Shown here in pieces: positions 21,801 through 33,011 of a stretch of 64,000 nucleotides of DNA. Position numbers and translations under genes: made by a program. Source of the DNA: Bimuria novae-zelandiae CBS 107.79 (taxonomy: Eukaryota; Ascomycota; Dothideomycetes; Pleosporales; Didymosphaeriaceae). Position 1 is the stretch's first letter, and the number at the start of each line of letters is the position of its first letter. Below the pieces are notes generated by a model. The model searched no databases and was not told where the DNA came from. It saw nothing but the letters and a program-made list of their open reading frames with translations. Location: the NCBI GenBank assembly GCA_010015655.1, contig ML976757.1, positions 62,001-126,000 of the forward strand. Reading direction: 5' to 3'.

Positions 21801-24800
21801 TGTCGGCGCTCTGTCCGCCAAGACAGAGCGTCATCACGTGATACGCCCGTTCGGTATGTCGGCGCTCTGTCCGCCAAGACAGAGCGTCGTCACGTGATAC
21901 ATTGGTCTGGCGTGTTGCCCTACGGCCCTCGTGCCGTGCGACCTGCGTCCCTTCCTGGACACCTCGTCCACCATAGAGATTCATTCCTGCGCTATCCTTC
22001 GGGATCGTAACATATAGCTTATTAAGAACTACCTAGAGGACCACCTTTAACGTAGCTTTATTACTTATAGTAACGCGCTGTACGCCTCACCCGTACTATT
22101 TACTAAAAAGTTTAAAAGGAGCTAGTGATTTTGTATTAATTATTATAAGCTTAACGTAATTATAAGAAAGGATATCTACTTTATCCTTTTTATTTAAAAG
22201 ACCCTTACGCGGCTCGCGTCGGCTAGGGTATTTATGAAATTAAATATATAATAAGCCTTTTATTATATTTAACTTAATAAGAATGCTAAAGACCTAACTA
22301 CCTTTTATATACGCTATAGAAACTATAAGTACCGCGTACTTTTATTTAGCCTCTACAACGGCCCTGCAACCTTCTAATAATATATTAATAAGATACTATA
22401 AGGACTACTCGACGACTTCTATACAGCCTATCTAGATAATATCCTTATATACTCGGAGGATCCGCTATAGCACGAAAAATATATTACTTAGGTACTTAAG
22501 TGACTGCGCAAAGCTAGCCTATAAGTAGATATTAATAAAAGCAAGTTTATAGTAATAAAAATAAAGTTTCTTAGCCTAATTATTAGCACTTAAGGTATTT
22601 AGAAGGATGTAAAGAAGGTTATAATAGTATAAAACTAGCCTATACTTATTTTAGTTTAAGGTCTATAGTTATTCTTAAGTTTTTATAACTTTTATAAGAC
22701 TTTTCTTAAGGACTACAAACGCATTATCTAGCTACTTATAAAGCTACTTAAAAAAGGCGCCTAGTATGCCTTTAGTAAGCGCAAGCTTATAGCCTTTTAG
22801 TAAGCTAAAGACCTTATACTATTAAATAATATACTTACTTCTTACTTGCCCTATTGTATAACGCGTATAAAGACTAATACTAATAATAAAGTTATTACTA
22901 GCGTGCTCTTTTAACTACAGGAGGATAGCCTTTAGTAATCTATTACCTTTTACTCTAAGACTATAAGTAGTCTATAGATAAACTATAATATTTATAATAA
23001 AGAGATACTCGCTATAATTTATAGCCTTAAAAAGTAAAAATCTTAGCTTATTAGCCTATAAACTACTAAGCTATTTAGTGCTATTATTAACTATTAAGCG
23101 CTAAAGTACTTCTTGACTAAGTAAAAGCTTACTCTATAATAAATATAATAGGCTATAATAATAGCAGACTTTAACTTTAGGCTTACTTACTAACTAAGTA
23201 CTACTAATATAGTAGCTAACGCGCTGTCGCGCAAGTAAGAAAAATTCTAAACTTAAAAGAATAAAAATAAAGTAGCTTATATAAGAGCCTTTCTATAAGC
23301 TAAGTAATTAGATATTAATACTATTTAAATAATAATAAATTATCTTGCTAACCTTGCCGCCTAAAGACTATAGTAAAACCTTAAAATTATAGCTTTTAAT
23401 ACCTTTGTAGCCTTTCCCTTCCTAGAGGACCCGCACGCCCTCGTTAACTAAGTAATTAAAGTAAATTAAAACTATAATAGCTTATAAGAGCTATAAAAGA
23501 AAGCTTAAGTAGATTCTTAAGTCTTATAAAAGCTAAATAACTAAGGTCTGCTCTTATACTAGGGTAAACTAGTTGTCCTTATAGTCCACTTCCTACGCAC
23601 CTACCTAATTCAAGCTATCTATACTACGTAGACTACTACTTACCTAGGAAAACGTAAGACCGCCAAACTACTTAGAGACTAGTACTACTAGCTAGGCATA
23701 ACTAAAGACGTAAAGATTTATATAGTTACCTATAAGGCTTATTAATAAAGCTACGTACCTCGCAATCACACCCTAGGATTACTTAAATTATTATTAATAC
23801 TTAAGTAATTATAGTAGGATATTTTAATAAACTTTAAATTATTTTTACTTAATAAAAAAGAATATAATAACGACTTTATAGTTATTAACTACTTAAGTAA
23901 ACGCTGCTTCTTACTACCTTACTATAAAATAACTATAGCTAAGTAAGTAGTAAATATATACTATTACTATATCTAGCGCGTATATAGCCTACCTAAGTCT
24001 ATTATTTTTAATAAAGGCCTCTAGTTTATCTTAGCCTTTATAAATAAATTATATTAACTTATAAATATTAAGTAGAAACTCTTAACAGCGTACTATTTTT
24101 AGATAGATAGTAATATAAAAATTATAAACTAGTATCTTAACCAGCGCCTACGCTCCTTTATTAACTACTATTAGGATAACTAGTCTGATCTGCTACCCTG
24201 CATAGACTAGGCACAAGCAATACTGCCTCATGAGACTATAGGACTATCGCTATATAAGATCGAGTTCGGACGCAAGCCTGCTCACTACTAGGACTAGAAG
24301 GAGCGTACAAAGACCTCGCCCACTGTCCGTAAGCAGATATCTCGAGAAGAAGCGTAAAGCTACGTAAGAACTTAGCATAAAGCTATAATAATAGTAATAA
24401 AGATAGCCTAGAGTGGTATTACTTAAGCATAAAAGTAGTAGGCACGTTAAGTAAATAAAAAATAATATAAACCTAACTTTATAGTAGGTAATTAAGTCTA
24501 TATTACGCTTAGAGGCTTTACGACTAGCCGCCTTAGCTAAAAGCTTAATTAGTAAATATACAGGCCTTATCTAATTATTACTATAAAAGGACACTCCTAT
24601 TAGGTTAAGCTTTTACTATATATATACATGCACGACGTCTTTTATGTAGACTACTTATAGAAATCCGCCACTAACACACTACTAGTTTAGGTAGAGCTAG
24701 AAGAGGAGCTAATAGAGGTTAATAGTAACCTAGAATAGTAAGTAGAGAAGATCTTTAATAGCTATATATATTATAGACATTTATAATATAAAGTCTCCTA

Positions 24801-25020
24801 GACTGCCTACGACCCTAACCCTGCCTAGTACGACGCTTAAGGCTTTGTTAGAGCACCGCATAAGGTAAAGCAGTATCACGACGTATACCCCAACAAGCTT
24901 GGACCGCCGCTGCGACTGGATATCTGGCTGCGAGCATACGAAGCCGGCACCTATCTAGAGACAACAGAGGAAGATAACAAAGCTGCCGTAACGCTAGCAC
25001 AGAGTAAAGTACGAAGGAGG
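18900..25020 (+). pseudogene. gag-pol remnant of the outer chromovirus
   Basis: Stops are frequent, yet the family blocks are in order. A gag region leads to a zinc knuckle near 20283-20335 (YYYYKSSHVVRECP, with Cys positions changed to Tyr as RIP would do). Reverse transcriptase has YLDNILIYS at 22429-22455, where Asn replaces the usual second Asp. Integrase zinc-binding remnants lie near 23650-23780 and the core (VVINYLSKRCFLLPYYK) near 23880. An integrase tail lies at 24180-24300 (GLSLYKIEFGRKPAHY) and a chromodomain at 24740-24960 (YKVSWTAYDPNPA-like). It is interrupted by the solo LTR at 21508-22012. It cannot be translated. Confidence 0.85.
21508..22012. mobile_element. Solo LTR, not RIP-mutated
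   Basis: 505 bp starting TGTTATGAGG and ending GATCGTAACA (inverted TGTTA/TAACA termini), flanked by the 5-bp duplication TATAG (21503-21507 and 22013-22017). It interrupts the pol remnant of the outer chromovirus. Composition is balanced, unlike the mutated DNA on both sides. A pair of imperfect direct repeats of about 50 bp containing cgctctgtccgccaagacag lies at about 21798-21900. Open frames here are not genes. Confidence 0.93.
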
Positions 25021-25066
25021 TAACACGACAGACTCAGAGGACTGAGCCCACCTTGGAGGGGGGTAA

Positions 25067-25262
25067 TGTAACGGCCCAGTACACTGGTAGGTCACATGAC
25101 CCGCGCCCAAGCGCGACTACCCCACACCTAGCGCGACTGCCATGGCAGAGGGGACCCGGAGGGCTGCTCCGCGCCACGCAGCCGCGTATAAAGGCGCTGC
25201 AGACTTATGTACCTACAGTCTCCTCATCTTAGTGTAGCTGAAATAGAGCCAACTTACCTCAT
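25067..25262 (+). repeat. 3' LTR of the outer chromovirus, first part
   Basis: 196 bp matching 18481-18676. It is interrupted after CTCAT by insertion of the inner retroelement and resumes at 32101. Confidence 0.92.
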
Positions 25263-25718
25263 TGTTAGGATCTGAACGAGCGGCAGTAAAGGAGGGCCAA
25301 CGGCGGCCATGGCGGGGTAACCCATAGTGGGACCGCACTACCGAGGTCACGTGATGTACCCTCACGCCAAGCCACACCATCACGCCAAGACAGTGATGGC
25401 AGTACCATCACTAATGCCAGTACTATCAGACCAAGGTCATGATGGCACAAAAACGGGTGATGACAGAAGAAAGCCTACGGGTATATAGAGAGCTCGAATA
25501 TCCCTCTGGATATGCGTGTTCAACCTGTTTATCAATCTATTATTTGGATCTGAATAAGCAACCTTGTTGATTTAATTATGCTATACACACCTTTAATACT
25601 AACGCCCTTAGTAACAGGCGCAAGCTATTACTACAACCCTCTCTCGTCCTACTAGTACTCCTGCCCGAGAACTAACCTTAGCCCCTTAGAGAATAGCTAC
25701 CTCTTTAGGATCTTAACA
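25263..25718 (+). repeat. 5' LTR of the inner chromovirus
   Basis: 456 bp, same length as the 3' copy at 31640-32095 and differing at scattered C/T and G/A positions. Related to the solo LTR at 45853-46253. Confidence 0.94.
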
Positions 25719-25765
25719 TCTTAAACACCCTTAACATAAGTACTACTAGGACCCCTACCTCTTCC

Positions 25766-28700
25766 ATGGCTTCGGACAACCACGTCACCCCTATAGGGGA
25801 TGGCAAGAACAAGGCACACAAACCCGACTTATATAATAGCAACTATACCTTTCTTAATACCTAACTATTATAACTAGACCTCTACTTCTTTAACTAAAAC
25901 TAAGACCTTAAAGACAAAAAGAAGGTTATCTTTACAGCGACCTATATGCGAGGAAGCGCTAAAGAATAGATCTATCTTTACCTAGTTAAATACCTAGACA
26001 TAGATTACGACAACGAAGATAAAGACTACATTAACAGTAACGAAGATGCTATTAACATTATTAAGGACTACGCTAACTTTAAGAAATGCCTCTAATAGAT
26101 ATTTAGAATTACTAATAAAACCGCTATCGCTAAGCGTGCGATCTAGACAATCTAATAGCAATAATCTATAGCTAAGTATATAGCCAAATTCCGCAAGTAC
26201 GCCGTGCAACTCGACTAGGAGGACAAATTTCTTAAAATAATATATAAATAAGGACTTAAACGCAACGTGCGCGAAGAACTATTATATAGTAGTGTAAAAG
26301 TAGAGACCTTAAAAGAACTATATAAAGAGACTATCTGTATTAATAGGGAATAGTTTGCCTTACAAGAAGAATTCCGCAGGAATCCGAGGAACGTTAGTTT
26401 CGGACGACAGGCACCTGTAGTCTACAGGGCGCCACCGAAAACACCTTAACGCCAGCAACGCAACTATTACGGGCCCTAACCTATAGAAGATATCCAGTTT
26501 AACAACCTAGAAAAAGGAACAGGAAAGGTTACAGACTTCTAAAAGCCTAACTAACGTATCTTAGATAGAACCCGACGACAGGGGACCGAGACGCGTAAAT
26601 GTTTTATATATAGTAAACCAGGCCACATAGCCAGGAACTGCAGATCTAAGAACAAGATCACTAGGCAACTAAACGTACTAACTATTAACTAAGAAATAAC
26701 TGACAAAGAATAGCAAGTAATAAACGCCATTAAACAAGTTAACATCCACGACGAAGAATTAGAACAATCAGAGTTACCTAACTTACAACTCTACAAGGAT
26801 ACATATAAAGGTTCGGATAAGAAAGAGAAGAAGCTAACACCTCAATCTCCTACACCTTACCCTAGCTAGAGCAAACCTGTTACTAGTAAGACAACAAATG
26901 TTTTTAACTTCTTAGAAAGACACTAACTAAGGGAAGGAGACTTTAGGTTTACAGCAATAGAATAATAAGACTACACAGCCGCATTTTACCACGCCTACTA
27001 ACCTAATCTAGTTAGCAAGACAGCACGTGAAATGGCAGACTATCGCTATGCCCACGAAGACCCTAAAAAGAAGTACCTAAATAAAAACCCGAACTACAAA
27101 CCACAGTACGACCTGGACCACCGCAACCCTATGCATAAGACCATACGATAGACCCTCTGCAGAGAAGATTAATATACCTTTTATTACTAAGCTAAGGAAT
27201 ATAGCTACTTTCCCTAAACATACTAATAATACAGATAGGAGTGGTTTAACTGCCCTATTAACCGTTGCGACGTTTACCTCTAGGATAAACGTAAAACGCG
27301 ATACTTTCTACACCTTAACTAAGTACTAAACTAAGCACTATTACTACTAGTTAATAAAAAATACGCGTTAGATAAATGGCAAACATGCTTACACCCCAAC
27401 TATAAGGAACACAAGGAGTAAAAAGAAAAGTATAGGTTTAATCGCGTACTAAAAGGGACCACGACCCTTAGGATTAAAATAGTAACAAAGGAAGAAGACA
27501 GTGAAGCTATCCTAAAAGAGGCCTAGTAGTAGCCTTAAGGGAAGAAGAAGGAAGGACACCTTAAACCTATAAAGCTAGTTACGAAGAAAATGTCTTTTTT
27601 AGACCTAGGCTTAGGCGAGAAAACGCCTTTAAGGAACTAAATGCTACAAATAGTCAAGCATTAATTAAGCTACTAGTATAGCTTAATAGAACATAGATAA
27701 AGGCCATGCTAGATTCTAGGGCGTAGTAGAGCTACATGTCCCGAAGTGCACTCGATAGAGCCGGACTCTATGAGCGCAAGAAGGCAGTAGCATACGCTAT
27801 CTATGTCGCAAATGGACAACCCATGCCAGGCACGCCACGAATAGAGTACGAGGTCGAGACGACACTCAAGATCCATGGACACCAGGAACCGATTACCCTC
27901 GACATACTGGAGGAAGCCAATCACGATGTGATATTAAGACTACCCTAGTTTAGGAAGCACAACCTAATAATTAACTAGGAATAACAAAAGCTATCCTTTA
28001 AGCGCTGTAACTATGCATTATAAGCAAAGCCTACGCATTAATAGAGCATAATAGTAAATAAGAGAGCTATTAATAATATAGTCTCGCGACTAGAAGTCGA
28101 TAAACACGAAACTAACTTAGCAGACGCTGGCAGGAACTACTAGGTTATAAAGCGCAAGCACGAAGAGAACAGCACACCTCTTAATATCCCTAACAAATAT
28201 AAGGAATAGAGTTATTTATTTTAGGAAGAGAAAGGAGCCAACGCCCTTCCTAAGTATATACACTAAAATTATCGCATTATTCTTAAAGAGGGAAAGACGC
28301 CATCCTTTAGACTACTATATGGATAAAGCGTAAAAGAACTCTAATAGACACGCGAATTCCTAAAGAAAGCCCTTAAAAGGTAATAGATACGCAAGTTAGA
28401 ATTGCTAATAGTATTACCCCTAATATTCGTTGCAAAGAAGGATGGATCATAACGTCTATACATTAACTATAGAAGGCTAAATAACATGACAATTAAGAAC
28501 AGATACCCACTACTGAACATACAAGAATCTCGAGACAGGCTAGGACGAGCCAAGATATTCACACAATTCGACCTACGAGACGGATACCACCTCATATAAA
28601 TAGCAAAAGGTGACGAGTGGAAGACAGCCTTTCAAACTAGATATAGACTATTTAAGTACCAAGTTATGCCTTTTAGACTTACGAACGCACCAGCAACGTT

Positions 28701-31100
28701 CTAAGCAATAATTAATAACGTACTAAGGAACTACCTTAATATATTTATAGTTACCTACCTCGACGACATCCTAATATTCTCTAAACAAGAGAAGGATCAT
28801 GTATAACACGTACAAATAGTACTACGAGCACTAGACAGCGCCAACCTATAATTAAAACTTAAGAAATATAAATTCCATATCACAGAATTAGAGTTTCTAG
28901 GACATGTTATTAATACCGAAGGTATCTAAGTAAGCCCTTCGAAGATTAAGGAAGTAAAGAAGTAGAAATTACTTACTAACCTTAAAGAAGTACGAGCCTT
29001 CCTTAGATTTACTAGATTTAATAGATAGTTTATCACAGACTACTCTAGAATTACGCTACCACTTACGAACCTTACAAAGAAAGACAAACCTTTTAATTAG
29101 ATAAAAGAATGCAAGCAAGCATTCTAAACGCTACAAAAAGTATATATTACGCCACTAGTCCTTATACACTTCTAGGATAATAAACCCCTGCGTATTAAAA
29201 CAAACGCAAGCGACTTAGCAGTCAGAGCATGCGCGAAATAAGAGAAGAATAGTAAATAGCACCTAATTGTATACTACGCACACAAGTTTACACCCAAAGA
29301 ATTATAATACGAAGTACACGATAAAGAACTACTTATAATTATAAAAGCTATTAAACACTAGAGGATCTATGCATATAGTTGCTTAGAACTTACGATCTTT
29401 ATAGACTACAAAAACCTCGCACGTTTTACAACCACGAAAGAACTAAACTAACGACAAGGAAGATAGTTAGAAACACTAGGATAATACAAATTCAAAATTG
29501 TGTACACCCTAGGTAAGGAAAACGGACGAGCAGACGCTCTTAGTAGAATAAATAATAATAGAGAAAAGGTTAAAACCTACTCCGTAATACTAAAAAAGAA
29601 TCCTGACAGTTCCCTAGAACTAACAGCAGAACTTAATTAACTCCTTGTACTCACACGAGAAGTACCTAAGGAACAACAGATAGAGGTTATATAATAATAC
29701 CACGACGACCCTGCATATAGACACCCTAGAATTAGAAAAATAATAGAGCTAATCCAAAGGAACTATAGCTTTAAAGGAATTAAGGAAGCAGTAATAACCT
29801 AAATACGCAAATACGCAGATTGCCAGCGTAATAAACACGCAACACATCCTAAGTACGGAGAAATGCAAGCTATCTAGATACCTACAGCACTATAGGAAGA
29901 CATCGTAATGGACTTTGTCACAGGATTGCCAAAGTTAAAGGATCCTATAAACAGAGTAAGTTACGATGTAATACTGGTAATAGTGTGCAGATTCACTAAA
30001 TATATGGAATTACTATCGTGCAAAAAGGCAATAATAGTAACGGAACTAGCGTTCCTTATCCTAGATCGACTTATACGACATCATAGTATTCCTAAGATAA
30101 TTATTAGCGATAGAGACAAACTCTTTACTTTAAACTACTAGACAACACTTATAGCACTTATTAGAATAAAACGAAAACTATCAACAGCATACCACCCATA
30201 GACGGACGGATAAACAGAACGTACGAATTAAATAATAAAAACGTATCTACGCATCTACTGCAACAACTAGAAGAATAACTAGATTTCCCTATTACTAATG
30301 GCATAATTAGCATATAACAACAAGATATTAGCAGCAACCAGATATACACCGTTCTATGTAAACCATGGAAGACATTTATATCTCTTTAATTAGACATTTC
30401 CTACTGCTATTAGAACGGAAGAAGCCATTAACACGGCTATAAAAATAAAAGAAATACATTAATAACTCTAAAAGAACCTTAAGAAAGCTTAACAGCAAAG
30501 CATTTCTTACACGAACTAAAAAAGAAAAACGGCACCTTAGCTAAAGAAGGGGGATAAAGCATATCTGCTTACGAAAAATCTTTAAACCTAGAAGAAAAAG
30601 CACAAGAAACTAGATTATGTTAAGGTCAGGCCATTTTTTATTTCTAAACAAATATCACCAGTTAACTACTAATTGGAATTACCACCAGACGCCAAAATAC
30701 ACCCAGTATTCCACATAGACCGATTAGAACCAGCGGACCTAGAGATACTAGTCGAAACCACCTTCTATTACTAGCTGGAGGAAGAAACCGAATTCGAAGT
30801 CAAGAAGATACTACAACACACGGATTAGCCACGAACCTACCTAATCAAATAGAAGGGATATCCACACTTAGAAAACACATGGGAACTAGAAGTAAACCTT
30901 AGAAACTGTCGCCAAGCGTTGGCGCAGTACTATCGTTAAACTAAGAAGTAGAAGCAGCGGGAGGAGAACCAGTTAAGAACTTATTAAGAAGAAGATCCAT
31001 CGACGGATCGAGAGGAAGATTGTTGGCCTGTGACCAGCCTGTATCAGCGAAGAGATCGACGTCTCGGGACGGAATGGCCGCACTTGAGCTATCCGCCTCT
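25766..31100 (+). pseudogene. gag-pol remnant of the inner chromovirus
   Basis: Gag opens at 25766 and reads with stops through VKYLDIDYDNEDKDYINS and an IAKFRKYAVQLD block to the knuckle KCFIYSKPGHIARNC, whose second Cys is now Tyr. The protease active site reads AMLDSRA instead of DSGA (27700-27720). Reverse transcriptase retains [23 protein letters not shown] and YLDDILIFS. Integrase retains DVILVIVCRFTKYMELL (29970-30020). The chromodomain and a C-terminal tail end near 31100. In-frame TAG/TAA codons sit where Trp or Gln is expected. Most domain blocks are still recognisable but no full product is possible. Confidence 0.9.
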
Positions 31101-31510
31101 TAAGTCTGTTGCACCTTTGCTATCGCCAAATCCCGACGCGCAAATTCCTGTTCACGACTCCTCACCTCTAATAACTCTACTTTACTCTTAGCAAGGCGAG
31201 CGCCTATTGACGCAGCCTTAGCCTTTAGACGAGCAATCTCCAGCTCCTTCTCACGTTTTTCCTGCTCCACCTTTTCCTATTCCTCTTCAGGAACGAACAA
31301 TTCGCAATCAGCGCTTACGGCGATACAACTAACGCAACGACCGGACGCGGTATCCACGAAACACCACAAGTTTTTCTTTATACATCTTTCGCAGCGAAAC
31401 ACTATTTCTTTTAACGACGCACGAACGCGAGCAGCACGATCGTGTCGTTCTTAGGTTAAAGTCTTCTTGCAAGGCGCGCGCGCTTTACGGGGCTTAGGAT
31501 CCTTTAGCAT
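30941..31510 (-). pseudogene. Antisense frame with Zn2Cys6-spaced cysteines and coiled coil, inside the inner chromovirus
   Basis: On the minus strand, ATG at 31510-31508 opens a frame of 190 codons to TAG at 30943-30941 with only three internal stops. The translation has a basic start (MLKDPKPRKARAPCKK). A cysteine array follows, CERC-x6-C-x8-C-x2-C-x6-C (from CERCIKKNLWC to CIAVSADC), the exact spacing of fungal Zn(II)2Cys6 clusters. A charged heptad-rich helix (EKREKELEIARLKAKAA) and a Ser/Pro-rich end come after it. The stops are TAA, TAG and TAA, explicable as CAA/TGG/CAG codons changed by RIP. It lies between the chromodomain and the 3' LTR and overlaps the likely end of pol in antisense. 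I know no assigned function. It could be a captured regulator or an accessory retroelement protein. Confidence 0.66.
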
Positions 31511-31639
31511 GGTTAGGGAGGCAATTAGTTTTAGAACAAAATCAGGATAGCCTACGGTATTTATGTTCGCCAGCCACTTATGCAGCCACAGGGCACGGCG
31601 CAAGGATATCGGGACAATATCTGGAAGGAGGGGAGGTGA

Positions 31640-32095
31640 TGTTAGGATCTAAACGAGCGGCAGTAAAGGAGGGCCAACGGCGGCCATGGCGGGGTAACCC
31701 ATAGTAGGACCGCACTATCGAGGTCACGTGATGTACCCTTACGCTAAGCCACACTATTACGCCAAGATAGTGATGGCAGTACTATTACTAATGCCAGTAC
31801 CATCAGACCAAGGTCATGATGGCACAAAAACGGGTGATGACAGAAGAAAGCCTACGGGTATATAGAGAGCTCGAATATCCCTCTAGATATACGTGTTCAA
31901 CCTGTTTATCAATCTATCGTTTGGATCTGAATAAGCAACCTTGTTGATTTAATTATGCTATACACACCTTTAATACTAACGCCCTTAGTGACAGGCGCAA
32001 GCTATCACTACAACCCTCTCCCGTCCTACTAGTACTCCTGCCCGAGAACCAACCTTAGCCCCTTAGAGAATAGCTACCTCTTTGGGATCTTAACA
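31640..32095 (+). repeat. 3' LTR of the inner chromovirus
   Basis: 456 bp. It follows a purine-rich tract directly and is followed by the target duplication CTCAT. Confidence 0.94.
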
Positions 32096-32100
32096 CTCAT

Positions 32101-32139
32101 ATACTTCTTAAGATGCAGGAGACCGAGCCCGTCCTTACA
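32101..32139 (+). repeat. 3' LTR of the outer chromovirus, second part
   Basis: 39 bp continuing the LTR that stops at 25262. It ends CCTTACA and is followed by the duplication GGAAG. Confidence 0.9.
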
Positions 32140-32144
32140 GGAAG

Positions 32145-33005
32145 AAGTAATAAGGCTAAAAAGCTAAGCTATATAGTATACTATATTACTACTTAAAAAT
32201 AACTTTTAGAATATAAAAATAAAGGTCTAAGAAAGGCCTTAATAATATAAAAAAAAATATAAAGTATAATAGGCCTTTACCTCTTAATTAGCTAGATAAG
32301 AATAATAGTAAAGTAGTATTTTAATTACTTTATAGCGTATAGCGGGTCCGCGATTAATAATACTAAAAAAATATAAAAAAGTAATAAATATAACTTTAAA
32401 AAAGTAAGTAAGTAAACACGCGTTAGGCTAGCTAATAGCTTAAAAAAGCTACTCTATTAAAAGCGTATTACTTAATTAGCTACTAAAAATACGCGTATAA
32501 AGCAGAGGACTAATAAAGCTATAAAACAGTACCTAAAGTAAAAGGCCTATAAGGTATAAAAATAACCTTAATAAAATATTAATGCATCTTAATTAGCTAT
32601 TAAAAAGGTTTTTAAGTCTTATAATAAAGCTATTAAGCCTACACAGCCCTAAGGTAAGGCTATAAATATTAATAAGGCTATATTAGCTATATTAGCTTTG
32701 TTAACTGTGACAGTTTAGTATGGAAGCTTGGGCCACCCGTGCGGCCCGTGCACGTGACTCACGTGATTCACAGTATATAGCTCCATAGAGTAGCTTCTCA
32801 ATCAAAAACAACGATTGCCTCAACACTCTTTTCAACGCTACATTAACGCGCTAAAGCTGTATTATTAAAATACTAAGTAAATATAAATAATCTAATTAGA
32901 TAGTATTTATCTATAAGCCTTAGAGACCTTAATACTTAAATTTTTTTTATAATAATATTAATTATACGCGTCTCTATAGCCTTATGTTATTAGCTAAGTA
33001 ATCGC
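32145..33005 (+). pseudogene. Degraded transposase, C-terminal coiled-coil part
   Basis: Translation through stops gives ENKGLRKALI and runs of Lys/Ala-rich sequence ending near the right TIR. This parallels the C-terminus of the copy at 36002-37897. It is the remainder of the frame left of 18481. The mini-LTR at 32706-32842 interrupts it. Confidence 0.7.
32706..32842. mobile_element. 137-bp solo mini-LTR
   Basis: It starts TGTGACAG, ends CGCTACA and is flanked by the 5-bp duplication TTAAC (32701-32705 and 32843-32847). Unlike its surroundings it is GC-balanced. It holds a CACGTGACTCACGTG box and TATATAGC. The size suggests a TRIM or a short-LTR gypsy element. Confidence 0.85.
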
Positions 33006-33011
33006 GTCGGG

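Larger units (their letters stand above)
25263..32095 (+). mobile_element. Ty3/gypsy chromovirus (inner LTR retrotransposon), nested in the LTR of the outer one
   Basis: 6833 bp with two 456-bp LTRs (25263-25718 and 31640-32095), both TGTTAGG...TTAACA, and the 5-bp duplication CTCAT (25258-25262 and 32096-32100). A purine run (ggaaggaggggagg) precedes the 3' LTR. Plus-strand order: gag from ATG 25766 (MASDNHVTPIGDGKNKAHK), zinc knuckle at about 26598-26641, aspartic protease at about 27700, reverse transcriptase with YLDDI at 28756-28770, RNase H, integrase (MDFVTGLPKL at 29908) and chromodomain (KGYPHLENTWELE, about 30852). Mutation is milder than in the outer element. An additional antisense frame lies at 30941-31510. 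Confidence 0.95.
18481..32139 (+). mobile_element. Ty3/gypsy chromovirus (outer LTR retrotransposon), RIP-degraded
   Basis: The 5' LTR (18481-18716) and 3' LTR (25067-25262 plus 32101-32139, split by the second retroelement) both start TGTAACGG. The 3' LTR ends CTTACA, and the 5' copy ends TTTATA, a RIP change. The target duplication GGAAG occurs at 18476-18480 and 32140-32144. The order of domains on the plus strand is gag with zinc-knuckle remnant (about 20283), reverse transcriptase (YLDNILIYS at 22429), integrase and chromodomain, which defines a chromovirus. Stop codons are dense throughout. A polypurine tract (ccttggaggggggtaa) precedes the 3' LTR. Confidence 0.93.

Noticed and set aside
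21777..22010. Open frames on both strands in the solo LTR
   Set aside because: They arise from normal composition and the internal repeats of an LTR. There is no domain and the LTR structure explains the segment.
27736..27948. Stand-alone small gene
   Set aside because: The sequence is the protease segment of the inner chromovirus, in order between gag and reverse transcriptase.
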